64,000 nt of DNA from Kitagawia praeruptora (taxonomy: Eukaryota > Streptophyta > Magnoliopsida > Apiales > Apiaceae). Where the stretch lies: the NCBI GenBank assembly GCA_037693485.1, contig CM075348.1, positions 5,208,001 through 5,272,000 on the forward strand, in the 5' to 3' direction. The notes beneath the pieces were generated by a model that was given only the letters and a program-made list of their open reading frames with translations, searched no databases and had not been told where the DNA came from. Shown in pieces: positions 33,651 to 45,190 of this stretch (its first letter is position 1; each line of letters begins with the position of its first letter). The position numbers and the translations under genes are program-made.

Positions 33651-34077
33651 AAACACCTTTACACGGATAAGGTCTCCTTTGTGATTTCTAGGGTCTTCTC
33701 TATTGAAATTGATGAGCTTCAATTTGGGGGTTTTTTAAAATCAAAACTCTAATTTCTTAAATTGGGGTTTTTAAAATGAAAGCCCTAATTTCTTAAATTG
33801 TGTGTTTTTATTTACTTGGATGTATTTGTTATACCCTAATTATTTTGAATTTATTCTTTTTACAGGACCTTTGTCATTTCGTTGTGGTTGTGGCTGTTAT
33901 TTAGGTAATTTTTTATTTTTGAATTTCTTAGTTGAATTTCTGAAATGTGTTATATTAATATGATTATTTACATATTATTTACTTGGATGTATGTTGGATT
34001 ATTTGTTTCTTATATTTTGTTTTTCCATGATGCACTTCTCATTTTATTTATGATGTTATGCACTTTTGGGATTTAAG

Positions 34078-34235
34078 AAGCTTCTTGTGGAGATACTCTT
34101 TCTGGATGCTGGGCAAATGTTGGTGTTTTATTTAAGAAAGGGCAACAAAGAATGAGTTCGGCAGGAAAGCCCTATGGTATATGGAAAGTTGGAAGCTTAG
34201 ATGAAGACACTGCTTCTATGTTATATGGATTCTAT
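34078..34235 (+). pseudogene. captured fragment of an MCM10-like replication protein
   Basis: The frame reads GDTLSGCWANVGVLFKKGQQ, then RMSSAGKPYGIWKVGSLDED and TASMLYG. This matches the OB-fold region of plant MCM10 homologues as I recall it (GDTLSG-WATIGVL, SYSIWK-G-LDE). The preceding TTTAAG is a weak acceptor. The fragment is interrupted after LYG, and the rest of MCM10 is absent. MCM10 promotes origin firing in the nucleus; this piece alone would not. Confidence 0.7.
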
Positions 34236-34536
34236 ACTATAGATATGCTGATTTTCTTAAATTATTTTCTTATTATTTTTGCTTTTGAAATAGTAAATTT
34301 TGATAAAACGATTTCGATTTGAGTTGGAAGATTGTTTATCTTGTCAAAGGTTATGAAATTTTGATTTTACTGTAGTTTGCTCTACACCTGAATGCTGAAC
34401 TTAGAAAGCACGACTAATTTTTCAGAATCTAAGAACCAAATAATGTCATTATCTACAAATTACAGATCTTCCTGTAATATGTTGATAATGCTTTTCCTTG
34501 CAGCTCTTGGCTAACTTTGGGTGACATAATTTGCAG

Positions 34537-34596
34537 CTGAAGAAGTTAAAAGGACAGGAAAGAAACCGCGTGAAAGTACACTACTAGACGGCGAAG
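34537..34596 (+). pseudogene. exon-like fragment, gene not identified (AEEVKRTGKK)
   Basis: TTGCAG lies before and GCGAAG|GTGATT after an open 60-bp segment reading AEEVKRTGKKPRESTLLDGE. It looks like a captured exon between intact splice borders. I cannot name the source gene. Confidence 0.4.
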
Positions 34597-35238
34597 GTGA
34601 TTGTGCATCTCATTATGTAGTGTTTTTATGCAGTAATGGCATAGCTGCTTCATTTGTTTACTAAATGACGTTTATGTGCACACTAGGCAGCAGTATGCAG
34701 ACATGCTCGTTTGGAGTTTAAATATGATTGTGAATGCTATCTCTCTTTGTGTTACTAATGAAACATAGGTACTCGTTACAAGCAATCATGTTGATTTGCA
34801 GAGTAATATGAGTCTTAGATGCACATGAAATCAAATTAGGGACCTACATATGTAGTGACTATGGACATTTTGATACCAGCATGGCAGCATGGACTGTCAC
34901 TATATGTTAGGTATAAGTTAATGAAACACCTGAGGTCATGAATTGTGAAGTAAGGAAAAAACGGTATGCCACTGACAAAATCAAGTATATTGTATAATTA
35001 ATTTATTTTGATATTTTTAGTTATTCGTTAAATGGTATGACTTGTGAGATGTATTGAAAGAAGTGTTACAGTTTTTTGATATGGAAGATGGACAGTTACT
35101 GCATATATATATCTAATGAAGGGGATAGGGAAATGTCGTGAAAGTTGGAAAGGACTTAAATTAGTAGTTGAGTTGGAGAAGGCTTGAATCAGGAGTTCAA
35201 ATTCTTTCTAACACTTCTCTTTTCTTTATATGTTATAG

Positions 35239-35557
35239 TGCAACCGGAGATACCTGTGTTGCAATGGACCAGTGGGTTAAGAACCCTATAGCTCATACAG
35301 CTTTAGATGACATATTGCCATGTGTAGAACCTGCGACTGCTCAAGAAATATTGTCTGAAAGCAAGGATGTTACCTTTCAATTGGTTGTGGTGAACCAGAT
35401 CATTGTCAATCTTTCAAACATTGATATACCACCTTGTCTACCTTTCTCGTATAATGAATATGGACCTTTGGTGCCTGTCCTGTGTAGTCCATTTAATCCT
35501 GACAAAACAGATCGGAAATGTATGGCTGGTGAGGTTCAGCTTAGGGATGCAGCACTG
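35239..35557 (+). pseudogene. captured exon of a TTYH-like plant transmembrane protein
   Basis: A 319-bp open exon with ATAG| before and CTG|GTAATA after. It encodes CVAMDQWVKNPIAHTALDDI, LPCVEPATAQEILSESKDVT, FQLVVVNQIIVNLSNIDIPP, GPLVPVLCSPFNPDKTDRKC and MAGEVQL. In my judgement this matches the extracellular loop of a conserved plant multi-pass membrane protein family sometimes likened to tweety channels. No membrane helices are in the exon. It is in sense with the other captured exons. CACTA 4 is inserted 120 bp downstream. Confidence 0.72.
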
Positions 35558-35689
35558 GTAATATCTTTAAGAACTTTTTACACTGTAAAATGAAACAGTC
35601 ACCACAGGTTTAATAGTGACCTAAATGCTATATATTATTGTGTATCTTTTATTTTTCATGATTGTATTCAACATTAACACTAGTACAAA

Positions 35690-36050
35690 CTGGACCTATT
35701 GCGTCGCCACCTATTGCGTCGGTTATGGACCTATTGCGTCGCACTTTTATCTATTGCGTCGGTTGTTTGCATTAACCGACGCTATAGGCTTATTGCCAGA
35801 AGCTTTAGCGTCGGTTGTTTGCATCAACCGACGCTATAGGTAGAGCCTATAGCGTCGCCCTTTTGAGGGGCGACGCTATAAGTATACCTATAGCGTCGCC
35901 CTTAAAATGCCGACGCTATAGGATACACTTATAGTGTCGCCCCCTAAAATGCCGACGCTATAGGTATAGCCTATAGCGTCGCCCCTCAAAAGGGCGATGC
36001 TATAGGTATAGCTTATAGCGTCGCCCTTTGAAATGCCGACGCTATAGGTA
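35690..36050. repeat. left subterminal repeats of CACTA 4
   Basis: More than a dozen copies of CTATAGCGTCG, TATTGCGTCG and their complements with spacing near 20-35 bp; mirrored at 41140-41500. Confidence 0.9.
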
Positions 36051-36069
36051 TTTTCCATTTTTTTATTTT

Positions 36070-36800
36070 TTACCCATTTTTAACTAGTTTGTAAAATAAA
36101 TCACAAAAAAATAAAAATAGGAAAAATGACAATTTTTGAAAATAAATTCATACACACCAAAGTAGACATACTCATTATTTGTGCGATGAATGTTACCTTA
36201 TTTTTCATTTTTTTTATTTTTTTCCCCATTTTTAACTAGTTTGTAAAATAAATCAAAAAAATAAATAAAAATAGGAAAAATGACAATTTTTGAAAATAAA
36301 TTCATGCAAACCAAAGTAGTCATACTCACCATTTGTGTGATGAATGTTACCTTATTTTCACTAATTTTCCATTTTTTTTTAGTTTTCCCCATTTTTAACT
36401 AGTTTGGAAAACAAAACAAATAAATAAATAAAAATAGGAAAAATGACAATTTTTGAAAATAAATTCATACACACCAAGGTAGTCATACTCACTATTTGTG
36501 TGATGAATTTTAACATACTTTCACTAATTTTTCATTTTTTTTTTATTTTTCCACATTTTTAACTTGTTTGCATATAAATCAAAAAAATAAATAAATATAG
36601 GAAAAATTACAATTTTTGAAAATAAATTCATACACACCGAAGTAGTCATACTCACCATTTGTGTGATGAATGTTACGTTATTTTCACTAATTTTCCATTT
36701 TTTTTATTTTTTCCCATTTTTAACTAGTTTGTAAAAGAAATAAAAAAAATTAAATAAAAATAGGAAAAATGCCAATTTTTTAAAATAAATTCAGATACAC
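36070..36800. repeat. minisatellite, five units of about 160 bp, in CACTA 4
   Basis: Units begin near 36073, 36222, 36386, 36551 and 36709 with CATTTTTAACTAGTTTG. They contain AATAGGAAAAATGACAATTT, AAATTCATACACACCAAAGT and TTTGTGTGATGAATGTTAC. The sequence is clearly related to the 4161-4605 array of CACTA 1. Confidence 0.88.
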
Positions 36801-37250
36801 CAAAAATCACTTTATATTAATATAAATATTTATATTAAATAATATAAATATAAACTTGTAAAATTCATATTTAATTAGTTTTTTCTTAAAATCATTTAAA
36901 AAATATGGGAAGACAGCTAATTTAAAATTTTACGTTTTAAAATTTGAATATATAAAATAAAAGTAACATATTTTTTAAAAAAATTGGTATGAAAATTATA
37001 AAAAGATATGTGTGTTAAAATCTCGTATAACCCGACCTTTTTATTTTTTGATTATTTTTTCCCAACAATAAAATGAGTGCTTATTAACATTCGTACGGTT
37101 CTAAAAAATAATATGTAAAAATATGAATTTTTAAAATACTAAATCTTAAAATTTAAATAAATAAATTTCTAAATTAATAAAATACATAAATTAATAAATT
37201 TTCTTTTTAAAATGTAAAGAATATATCGGATGAAAAAATTAAAATAGACG
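36801..37250. other. AT-rich interior of CACTA 4
   Basis: No ORF or motif. It lies between the minisatellite and the pyrimidine-rich leader. Confidence 0.6.
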
Positions 37251-37319
37251 AAAATTGACAACAGAATCCCATTTACAAGAAGGTGGCACAATACCAAATG
37301 CAATCGCAAGAGCGGCATT

Positions 37320-37694
37320 TTTTCCGCCCAAAATTTCACCAATTCCCTCTCTCTCCCTCCCTCTTACTCTCTCATACTCTCTCAGTACACCTCTCTTTCA
37401 CTCTCCCTTCCAAATTCATTCTCTCACTATCGTACTTACAGGTTCAATTAGGACTTGTTAGGGCTTCAATTACTTAGATTCAAATTACAAGTCCAACTGA
37501 ATTGATTTGAGGGTTCTCTGAATAAGGGTTCTCTGCAAATCGAAAGAAACACTCAAATCGAATGGAAGGCTCAAATTCGATGCTCAAATCAAAGGCTCAA
37601 AGCTCTCTAAATAAGGTTTCTCTGCAAATCGAAAGAAATGCTCAAATCCAATGGAACGCTCAAATCCAACGCTCAAATTAAAGGCTCAAAGCTC

Positions 37695-37737
<43 letters not shown>

Positions 37738-37760
37738 AGGCTCTCTCTCTCTCATCAAGG
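37320..37760 (+). promoter_or_regulatory. pyrimidine-rich leader of CACTA 4
   Basis: CTCTCTCCCTCCCTCTTACT-type sequence (37345-37430) is followed by repeated GCTCAAATC/CTCTGCAAATCGAAAGAAA segments and a (CT)n run (37699-37755). A donor-like CACAG|GTCTCTC sits at about 37697. It resembles a transcribed leader with a first exon upstream of the captured exons. Confidence 0.4.
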
Positions 37761-38198
37761 CTAATTCAATCGTTTGTTATTAAACCCCAATTATTATAAA
37801 CCCTAGTTTTGAGATTTTGGGGTTTTTTTAAAAAGATGACTTAGATTATTGAATCTGTATTTTCTTGTAATTTTGGGGTTTGTTTATGTAATTTTTTAGA
37901 TTTTGTTTACATTTTACCTATATTTAATTTGATTCTTGGGTTTTATGTGAAATACGATGTTTTGTTGTTGATGGGTTGTGTAATTTCGGGCGCTTAAAAA
38001 TTCATGTTAATCTGAATAGTTTGGACTAAAATAGAATACTACCTAAATCTACCTGATAAGAGTAAACTATCAAAACGACATGGTGCAACTTCAGTTGGTC
38101 ATGTATTTGTGTCTTTTACCCGAAAACCCTGTTTTTATATTCTTGATCCAATCTAAAATATTCAGCAATGTTTTCCTCCTTGTGTTATAATGCAACAG

Positions 38199-38279
38199 TT
38201 TAAGGAGTTGGGATATCTACCTCAGGCAATGATAAACTATTTAGCACTGTTGGGTTGGGGAGATGGTACTGAAAATGAC
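38199..38279 (+). pseudogene. captured exon of glutamyl-tRNA synthetase
   Basis: After an acceptor TGCAACAG the frame reads FKELGYLPQAMINYLALLGW and GDGTENE. This is the strongly conserved segment of bacterial-type (organellar) glutamate-tRNA ligase near the end of the catalytic domain. It becomes dissimilar immediately after GTENE, with GTAAGA close by. Only this exon is present, so no synthetase activity is possible. Confidence 0.8.
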
Positions 38280-38382
38280 AGCAGCAACTGTGTAAGAACC
38301 GGTTTTTACTAACATTCTCTGACCTCTTATTGAATGTTGTTCATTTGTGTATTCTTATTATGTAGATATAATGTTTCATTCA

Positions 38383-38456
38383 GGCAACTTGTTAAAATCA
38401 CTACTTGACCTGCACGCAATGAACCTATATGCTTCAGCTCAACATCCAGAAGATGG
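38383..38456 (+). pseudogene. exon-like fragment, not identified
   Basis: An open segment after TTCAG (AGNLLKSLLDLHAMNLYASA) ends at AAGATG|GTGAGA. I do not recognise it. It lies between the GluRS-like and coiled-coil exons on the same strand. Confidence 0.35.
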
Positions 38457-38549
38457 TGAGACTTATAATGTATTTGTTCTTGACGTACGTGACCACTGAC
38501 TACTATATTGTTTTCAATCAACTTTAGTACTTGCTACTCTCTTTTGCAG

Positions 38550-38700
38550 GTCAGTGCAGGCAGAATACAAGTAGAAGAAGTTAAGACATTAAGATTGCTA
38601 ATAAGTGATCTTTATTTGAAGCACAGAACACTTTCTAGGGAATTGTAGAGCCACCGAGATATTGATGCGAAAAATAAAGCTAATCTGAAACATTTAAAAG
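38550..38700 (+). pseudogene. captured coiled-coil exon, BRE1/HUB ubiquitin-ligase-like
   Basis: A 151-bp exon with TTTGCAG| before and AAAAG|GTAATT after. It encodes GRIQVEEVKTLRLLISDLYL, then KHRTLSREL, an in-frame TAG, and SHRDIDAKNKANLKHLK. The heptad pattern and SHRDxDAKNKAxLKxLK recall plant BRE1-like histone H2B ubiquitin ligases (HUB). That identity is from memory and needs a search. The stop looks like CAG to TAG. Confidence 0.5.
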
Positions 38701-40780
38701 GTAATTTTCCAACCGTCAATAGTTTATGTGATGTGTTAGCTGAGACTAGGTTGAATATGCAAAACAAGTCTATAGACTCGCATTCTTTCAGGTAGCATGT
38801 TCCTTATTTATGCCAGTTCGGGTAAATTTATATAGATTAGCTTTCATTTAATTATTTTGTAGAGGGTGATTGATTGGATCTGGTCAACTTTCTAAGACTT
38901 TTTTGGTTTTGGTTGAGGAATCTACAGTTTTTTAAAGGGTAATGAGTGTTTGTATATGTTTCTTATGGTTAGCTTAATATGGCTCTCTATTTTGTTTTCG
39001 TAGACAAATGACGTTCCTCTAACGGGAATTTCACACTTTATTTATAAATTAGCAGTGTACTAAATACTGGCTGGTTGTATTCTAGTTATGTAATATAGCT
39101 GGTATGTAATACTGAGATTACTTTTGGTGCAAATCAGTTTGGAAATACCTCAGCATCGAATGAACATGTATGTATTTTGCTGGACTAAATTTATTTTCAG
39201 CACCATCCAAAATATGAAAAGATTATATTATCCAGGTCACTTGTATAACTATATTTTCGGTTCTGAACATGAAATAGTATCTTTATATTAGATTTTTAAA
39301 GTTTGTCACTTGTTGTCCGAGTCATATAAACGGTGTTTATTTGTGTGCAGCAACTTGTTTAAGGCTCTCTAGTAGTCAAAATGACTTCTATTAATTTTTA
39401 ATCATTCTGTTTTGTGTTGGACATATGAACTCTATTATACTCTTTTTTAACTATAGAACTAGAAGGTGAATAACATGTTCATATTTCAGGAAAATCCTGC
39501 CAGGGCTAATGGTATATTAATTGTAGTTGTTCATATTTCATATTTCTGTTCTTGTATATTAACTGCAGCTGTTGAGGATGATCTTAATTTTCATTCTTTT
39601 CTGGCAGCTCCCTAACTTTGGAAGCAGCATGGCCTGAGCAGTTTGCGGACCAAAGGAAATTATTAGCATGGCACTCATTTTATTATGTAGTATAACATTT
39701 GAGTTCTTTTTTTCTTTTCAGTGCTGCTCATGAATGGAAACATAATATATGCTCACTGTCACTGGTTCGTTTTCTTTCTTTCGTATTGTTAATTCAAGTA
39801 AATGCAACTGGTTTTCAGATGGACCGGGTACTAGATTTCGGACCATATGCTGATGGTGTGGCAAATTATATTTGTTAACAATTCCCCCCCTGCATATATT
39901 ATGCCATCATATATGGAAACATGCCTACTAGAATAGCTATTACATACAATGTATGCATACATGTATTTAATTTTAGATGCAAAGTATAGTTTTCCAAAGA
40001 GCGTTTAGATGTCTTTATTCTTTAATATCATATATTTGGTGCACGGTTTTTCTTTGTCTGAAGTTTTAGTTGTCTTTCAAACTTAATGTTTGCAATTATT
40101 TTTCTATTTTGTTGGCGGACATTTTGGTCATGTTCGGAAAAGGCAGCCATGGGCGGATCCAAAAATTGTTAAGGTCAAAACCCCTTTTATCTCTATATCT
40201 CATCTCCTGTCTCACCTCCCCTCCCCCGTTTAAATACGAAAATAGACAGCTAAGCCATTTCAGTCGATGTTTTTGTATGTAACAGCAACTCGTAGATACT
40301 AAATTGTTTGCTTTACTTGGTGAAAGGACTGCTCCAGAGTCCAGACAATGAGAAGCCTGTTAAAAAAGAAAAAGGAAAAGCCCGTCAAGATAGAGGTCAG
40401 TCTGTCTGCATATCCTTTGACTGTCAGTTTTACTATTATCTACATATTCTACTTAGAAAAAGAAAGGCAAACGTAAGGCTTCATTTATGCAGCTAACAAT
40501 TGTAATGAAATAATCGAATTACATCTTCAAGTCTTGTGTTGATCACATTGTTGTAATTTTGTTGTGAGCCTAATTAATCTTTATTTGTGGTTTATATGTA
40601 TCAATCTATCAGTCTTTGCTGCATTTCATAAGTTGGTCAATTTTACTTCCTCTGTGATTGGATTGTGTTTGCCATGCAAAATCAAATATAGTGGGACTTA
40701 TCTGTTGGCTAGTTACCTCTCATATTACAAAAACAGATAACTCTATCATCTGAAAAAAAATATGACATGTATGTAATGCT
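38701..40780. other. intron-like interior of CACTA 4
   Basis: T-rich, intron-like DNA with several short exon-like islands (about 39607-39660 and 40325-40395) that I could not identify. No continuous frame. Confidence 0.5.
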
Positions 40781-40796
40781 TTAATGTTTCTGCAGA

Positions 40797-40890
40797 TGTC
40801 CCTTCAAGAATTACCCGAAGTACCTGCAAAGGCTGGTGACTTCTGTAGAAAAGCATTCAATGCAACAGAAGAGGGCTTGCTGCATGTAAC
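40797..40890 (+). pseudogene. exon-like fragment, possibly from a PP2C-type phosphatase
   Basis: After TCTGCAG the frame reads MSLQELPEVPAKAGDFCRKA and FNATEEGLLHV. RKAF-ATEEG-L is reminiscent of the N-terminal part of plant clade-D PP2C phosphatases, but the match is short and weak. Confidence 0.25.
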
Positions 40891-41139
40891 CAATCATTTT
40901 GTGATTTATGAATCATTCACAATTAGCCAAAAAATTGAGTATTACTAAGTTTAATTCATTTTGATTGGTTTTTGTAATATTTTGGTTGTATTGAATGATT
41001 TTTGTAATATTTTGGTTGTATTGAATGGTTTGTTTTGTAATGGGATTAAAATTGTGTTTAGACTTGTTTGGTGTTCTTGGATTATATTTTGTAATGGTGA
41101 AATTCCAATTTTGAAATTAATTTTTTTTTAAAAAAATTG

Positions 41140-41500
41140 ACCTATAGCGTCGGTCATTTGAAAGGGCGACGCTATAGGCTTTTTTAAAAAAAATAAAAAT
41201 TAACCTATAGCGTCGGTCATTTGAAAGGGCGATGCTATAAGCTATACCTATAGCGTCGGTCATTTGTAAAGGCGACGCTATAAGCTGTACCTATAGCGTC
41301 GGTCATTTGAAAGGGCGACGCTATAGGTTTTTTTTTTTAAAAAAAAATTAACTTATTGCGTCGGTCATTTGAAATGACCGACGCCTAAAGTAGGATTTAG
41401 CGTCGCCATTTTAACCGACGCTATAGGTATAGACCTATTGCCACGCCTACATGTACTACGCCATTTAACCGACGCAATAGGTCAATTTGACCGTTGCAAT
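41140..41500. repeat. right subterminal repeats of CACTA 4
   Basis: Inverted counterparts of the left array (CCTATAGCGTCGGTCATTTG units, about 55-70 bp apart) up to the terminal repeat. Confidence 0.9.
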
Positions 41501-42861
41501 AGGTCCAGTTTGTACTAGTGTATTTAGAATAGCTTGTCGGTTTCTTGTACGGTTTCTCTTTTTAGTTAGCGACAAAGAAAAGGATTTTTATTGTTGCATA
41601 GTGCATGCATTAATATTGATACAGTTTTATTAATTTCCATGGTCATATTAAGATTCAAGACTTGTAAAAGGGACTTGTTCAGAGTACCTTGTTAATTGGT
41701 TGAAGTCTTGTCTACATTGTTTTGTTCAATTTCTATCAGGAAAGGACCTTGATTCACTAGTTGTCATCTCTCTTGCACCTTATCAATGCACATTTTCTCT
41801 AACACTTAATAAGCTAGGTATTCCAAGTTTCTAACTAAATTATGCAATCCTCACTTGTCAACTTATAAAAGAATATTTGTGTATTATTAATGTCAGGTTT
41901 TGCAAAGGAAGACCGAAGAAGCAGCCTACATGTTTCTTTTTTTAGATTCTCGAAAGGCTACATCACGTATACCTTATGGTATTGAATTTATAAATTATCA
42001 GTCTACATGTTTCTTTTTTTTTCTTTCTCTTTTTTTCATTTGTTTGTATATCATTGTCATTAATTATATTTGCAGGTGAAGGAAATAACAATGGTCCGAG
42101 CATTCAGGTACAGGTTACATAATTGGAAAAACAATTTTCTATAAACAGATTTTGTATTTTGAACTGGCAGTATAGTGTCATGTGGCTTTATTAGAGGTAG
42201 CAGATAATAGTGTTCTCAACGGGGTAGGACAAATGGTGAACCTGCCCTGTTAACATTGGGTGCGTGGCGGTAATAGTCTGGTGAGAGTATGAGATTCAGA
42301 TCATCCTCTACAGGAAAAATAACCCCACAATAGTACATAATCTCTATGTTTAATGTATATATTATTGTTTTTTGTGGCTAATTTTATTATTTTCATCTTT
42401 AAAAAATATTATTAAGTTTTTAAATAAGTTCTACTCTGTCTACTGTCTAATAAATCGGCTTATATAGATGAATATAACAATTGAAATTGCATGTAGCTCA
42501 AAATTGAACCAGTAATAAAGCTCCTTAAATTATAAGTACGAGTAGATTTGATCTCCCTTACTCTCAAATAATTTACATTAACAAATGAAGAAATCAACTG
42601 TAGCTGGGCTGGGAATAGAAAAATCACCACGGGGGAGGATATGGGGATTGTAAAAGATTCCATGCAGGGATACCGGGCTAGTATGTGACCAAATAAATCA
42701 TAGTGGTTCATGCAATACAACTCGGAAGGTATCTGGTGTGTTTGAAAAGATAACACACTACTTGGTTATTGGCGTACTAGACAGTAGACATGGATGCTGG
42801 CATTCCTTATATTTTTCTCTTTGTCCGTTTCTAGTAACTAACGATATCCTGCTATTCATAG

Positions 42862-42947
42862 GCACTGATGCATGCGATTGAGCATGAGATTGAAGTCACT
42901 AAACGTGTACATGAAGTACGTTGTGAATATGAGCGTCAAATGGAGGA
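42862..42947 (+). pseudogene. captured coiled-coil exon, not identified
   Basis: An open exon with CATAG| before and GGAG|GTAAGTG-like donor (exon end 42947). It reads ALMHAIEHEIEVTKRVHEVR and CEYERQMEE. It is charged and helical and of unknown origin. It is in sense with the other exons of CACTA 2. Confidence 0.45.
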
Positions 42948-43457
42948 GTAAGTGCCACTGCATATGCTGTTGTTGATTAATTATTTTTTCTACAGTTATG
43001 TGACATTTTTCATGAGGTGTATATCGAAAAATTGGTTAGAAAAATATGATGTGTTGTGTTGTAATCTTTATTAGCAAAAATAGAGCCTAGTATCATATGT
43101 TTTCTGTTTTGCTTTTAAATGACTACCGACACTGCTAATCACTTGGGTGCAAGCTGTCTTTTGATATTACAATTAAAGCACTTATCTGCTGAACTTATTT
43201 AAAACCTGGTTGATTCATACTTGCTCTCGGTCATGTAGCCTAATCTATTTATTATGTACATTTCTCGTTCTCATAATGTATGGGGATACTGCATTAAAGC
43301 TTGTATCATATGTTCTTATTTTTTAAGGTGTTTATACAGACACAAAAGCTGTGAAATAATTTTGATGCTTTTTCTATTACTGTCTATATATATATTTTTT
43401 AAATCACTTATCTAAGTTAATTAAATTAATTAGTTTTGGTACATCAACTTATTTCAG

Positions 43458-43558
43458 AAACCCGCTGAGGCTTATCTTCCTGAATTAGAAGAGAGAAGTG
43501 GGATTTCTATTGACATAGCTGAAATTGATGGATCCCACATTTGGACATTCAGCTACAG
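43458..43558 (+). pseudogene. captured B3-domain exon (FUS3/ABI3/LEC2-like)
   Basis: A 101-bp exon with TTTCAG| before and TACAG|GT after. It encodes KPAEAYLPELEERSGISIDI and AEIDGSHIWTFSYR. This matches the second exon of AFL-type B3 factors (K-AEA-LP-LE-GI-I, DG-H-WTF-YR; closest to FUS3). In that family an intron follows this Arg as I recall, so the exon limits agree. The DNA-contacting rest of the B3 domain (WPNN region) is missing. These factors control seed maturation; this fragment would not bind DNA. Confidence 0.7.
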
Positions 43559-43570
43559 GTTTGTGTTCAG

Positions 43571-44285
43571 TTGGCTAAGAAATTGATGGGTGAAGTTAAC
43601 AAAGAAACTAGTAAGTTTGTGGATACATATGATGTTACACTTGATGTCTGCATTTCATCAGTGTTTGCACAATCAAAGGTTATCAGCCCTCAGGTAATCA
43701 TTTCTTCCCTTGAAATTTAAATCTTTTCAATACCAGACAATTGTTTTCAAAGTATTTTAACTGATCATGATGCTGTTCAAGTAATTTTTTCTTGCATTAG
43801 GTTAGTACTGAGAAAATTGATGTATGCTCGGAAGACGAAACCGCTAATTATCTGAATCGGAAAGATGTCCAGAAGGCACTTCATGCTCGGCTTGTTGGAG
43901 TCAAAAAATGGGAGGTTACCAACAAGTAAGTGTTCTTGAGTCTTGACACAGTTCACATGTAAATTGGAAAACCAAACATACCCAATGCGTCCCGCACGTA
44001 GGGTAAGGTCATGGGAGCATTAAATGTACGTAGATCTTATTTCTACTCCTAGGAGTTACACGTCAAATGTATCAAAATTAATAAAAAAGTGATTATTCTC
44101 ATTAAATAAAGCCAGGCATTAGGTGATGATAATACTTTCCGGAAACTAACTATCTTTAGATAAATCTATGCATGCATATGCAAGTTGAAACTTATAAATT
44201 ATTTTTTTTGTTCTTCCACAATAGCATTCTGGATTATGATCTGCTTGACGTCGAAAAACCTACAATATCATTAGTTGAAAAAATT
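43571..44285 (+). pseudogene. captured serine carboxypeptidase-like (SCPL45-type) exons
   Basis: Three exons with introns. 43571-43693 reads KKLMGEVNKETSKFVDTYDV and TLDVCISSVFAQSKVISPQ, then GTAATC. 43801-43925 reads VSTEKIDVCSEDETANYLNR and KDVQKALHARLVGVKKWEV, then GTAAGTG. From 44225 it reads ILDYDLLDVEKPTISLVE. These are consecutive blocks of plant SCPL45-like peptidases (family S10), around the region before the catalytic Asp. The catalytic Ser and His blocks are absent. Introns retained between exons show that genomic DNA, not cDNA, was captured. Confidence 0.8.
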
Positions 44286-44689
44286 AAATACCTGGCTCTT
44301 ATGTACATCATAATGAATCAGCTCCTCCTGCAGATTCCAGAAAATGGGGATTTTTTGAAGCAGACAAAAGGGTATTCAGAGAGATGGCAAGCTGTCACGG
44401 GCTCAAAAAATCACAAAATTTTCTTGTGCACAAGCGTACGTAGTTAATTCTAGTGCCTAGCTTGACAGTTTGGCATCATGTTAAGTGATATAGCTAGTTT
44501 GGTATCTTGTTAAAGTAACAAATGGATGATGTACATGTTGGTCATTTTTTGAATGTATTTTGTGAATGGTTTAATATAAATGCATGGTCCAGTTTTTAAT
44601 TTTTTGGTATGCATTGAAAGACAATGGTTTATTTAATTACACTCGGAAACAAATGTCTAATTAATATACATCACATTTTTTCTACAATG

Positions 44690-45190
44690 TCCAATGTCTA
44701 GAAAACAAAAAGAAATCACTTTTTATTTATAAAATCTGATGTCTAAGAGACACATATAAATGAGTTTTTTCAGAAAAAACTGATGTTTATATGTACATTA
44801 GACATCAGTATAGGATGATGTCTAAGATAGCTATAGACATCGATTTTTTCCGAAAAAAAACTGATGTTTATAATAACATTAGACATCAGTCTTGGATGAT
44901 GTTTTAGATAATTATAGACATCTTTTCCAAAAAAAGAAAGTGATGTGTATGTGAAAAATAACTTAGTTTATTATATGTTTTTTAGAATATAAGGCATGCA
45001 AGTTGTTTATAAAATTAATTATATCTAACCTATTTTGTAGAACAACTGATGTGTATTGAATGCAAAACCGATGTCTATGTTAGCATAGACATCAGTTTCT
45101 GACTGATGTCTAGAATAGACATCTCCCACCTAGACATCACATCCAAAATAACATAGACATCGGCCAGAAACTGATGTCTATTGACCCTTT
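44690..45190. repeat. right subterminal repeats of CACTA 2
   Basis: A dense array of TAGACATC/GATGTCTA words with A-rich spacers (ACTGATGTYTA), ending in TTTTCTTGTAGTG at 45200. Confidence 0.9.

Larger units (their letters stand above)
35678..41520 (+). mobile_element. non-autonomous CACTA 4 nested inside CACTA 2
   Basis: Both ends read CACTAGTACAAACTGGACC followed by TATTGC. The flanking triplets are TAA on the left and TAT on the right, so the 3-bp duplication is imperfect. Subterminal arrays use CTATAGCGTCG/CGACGCTATAG words (35690-36050 and 41140-41500). Inside are a five-unit minisatellite (36070-36800), a CT-rich leader (37320-37760) and plus-strand captured exons (glutamyl-tRNA synthetase, a BRE1/HUB-like coiled coil and others). 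No transposase. It is the innermost level of the nest gypsy 2 / CACTA 2 / CACTA 4. Confidence 0.92.

Noticed and set aside
35690..36050. Regularly spaced short repeats that look CRISPR-like
   Set aside because: Repeats occur in both orientations, spacing is uneven, and they mirror at the other CACTA end; they are subterminal repeats of a plant transposon.
40797..40890. Firm PP2C identity for the exon-like segment
   Set aside because: The match is short and from memory; kept only as a low-confidence fragment.
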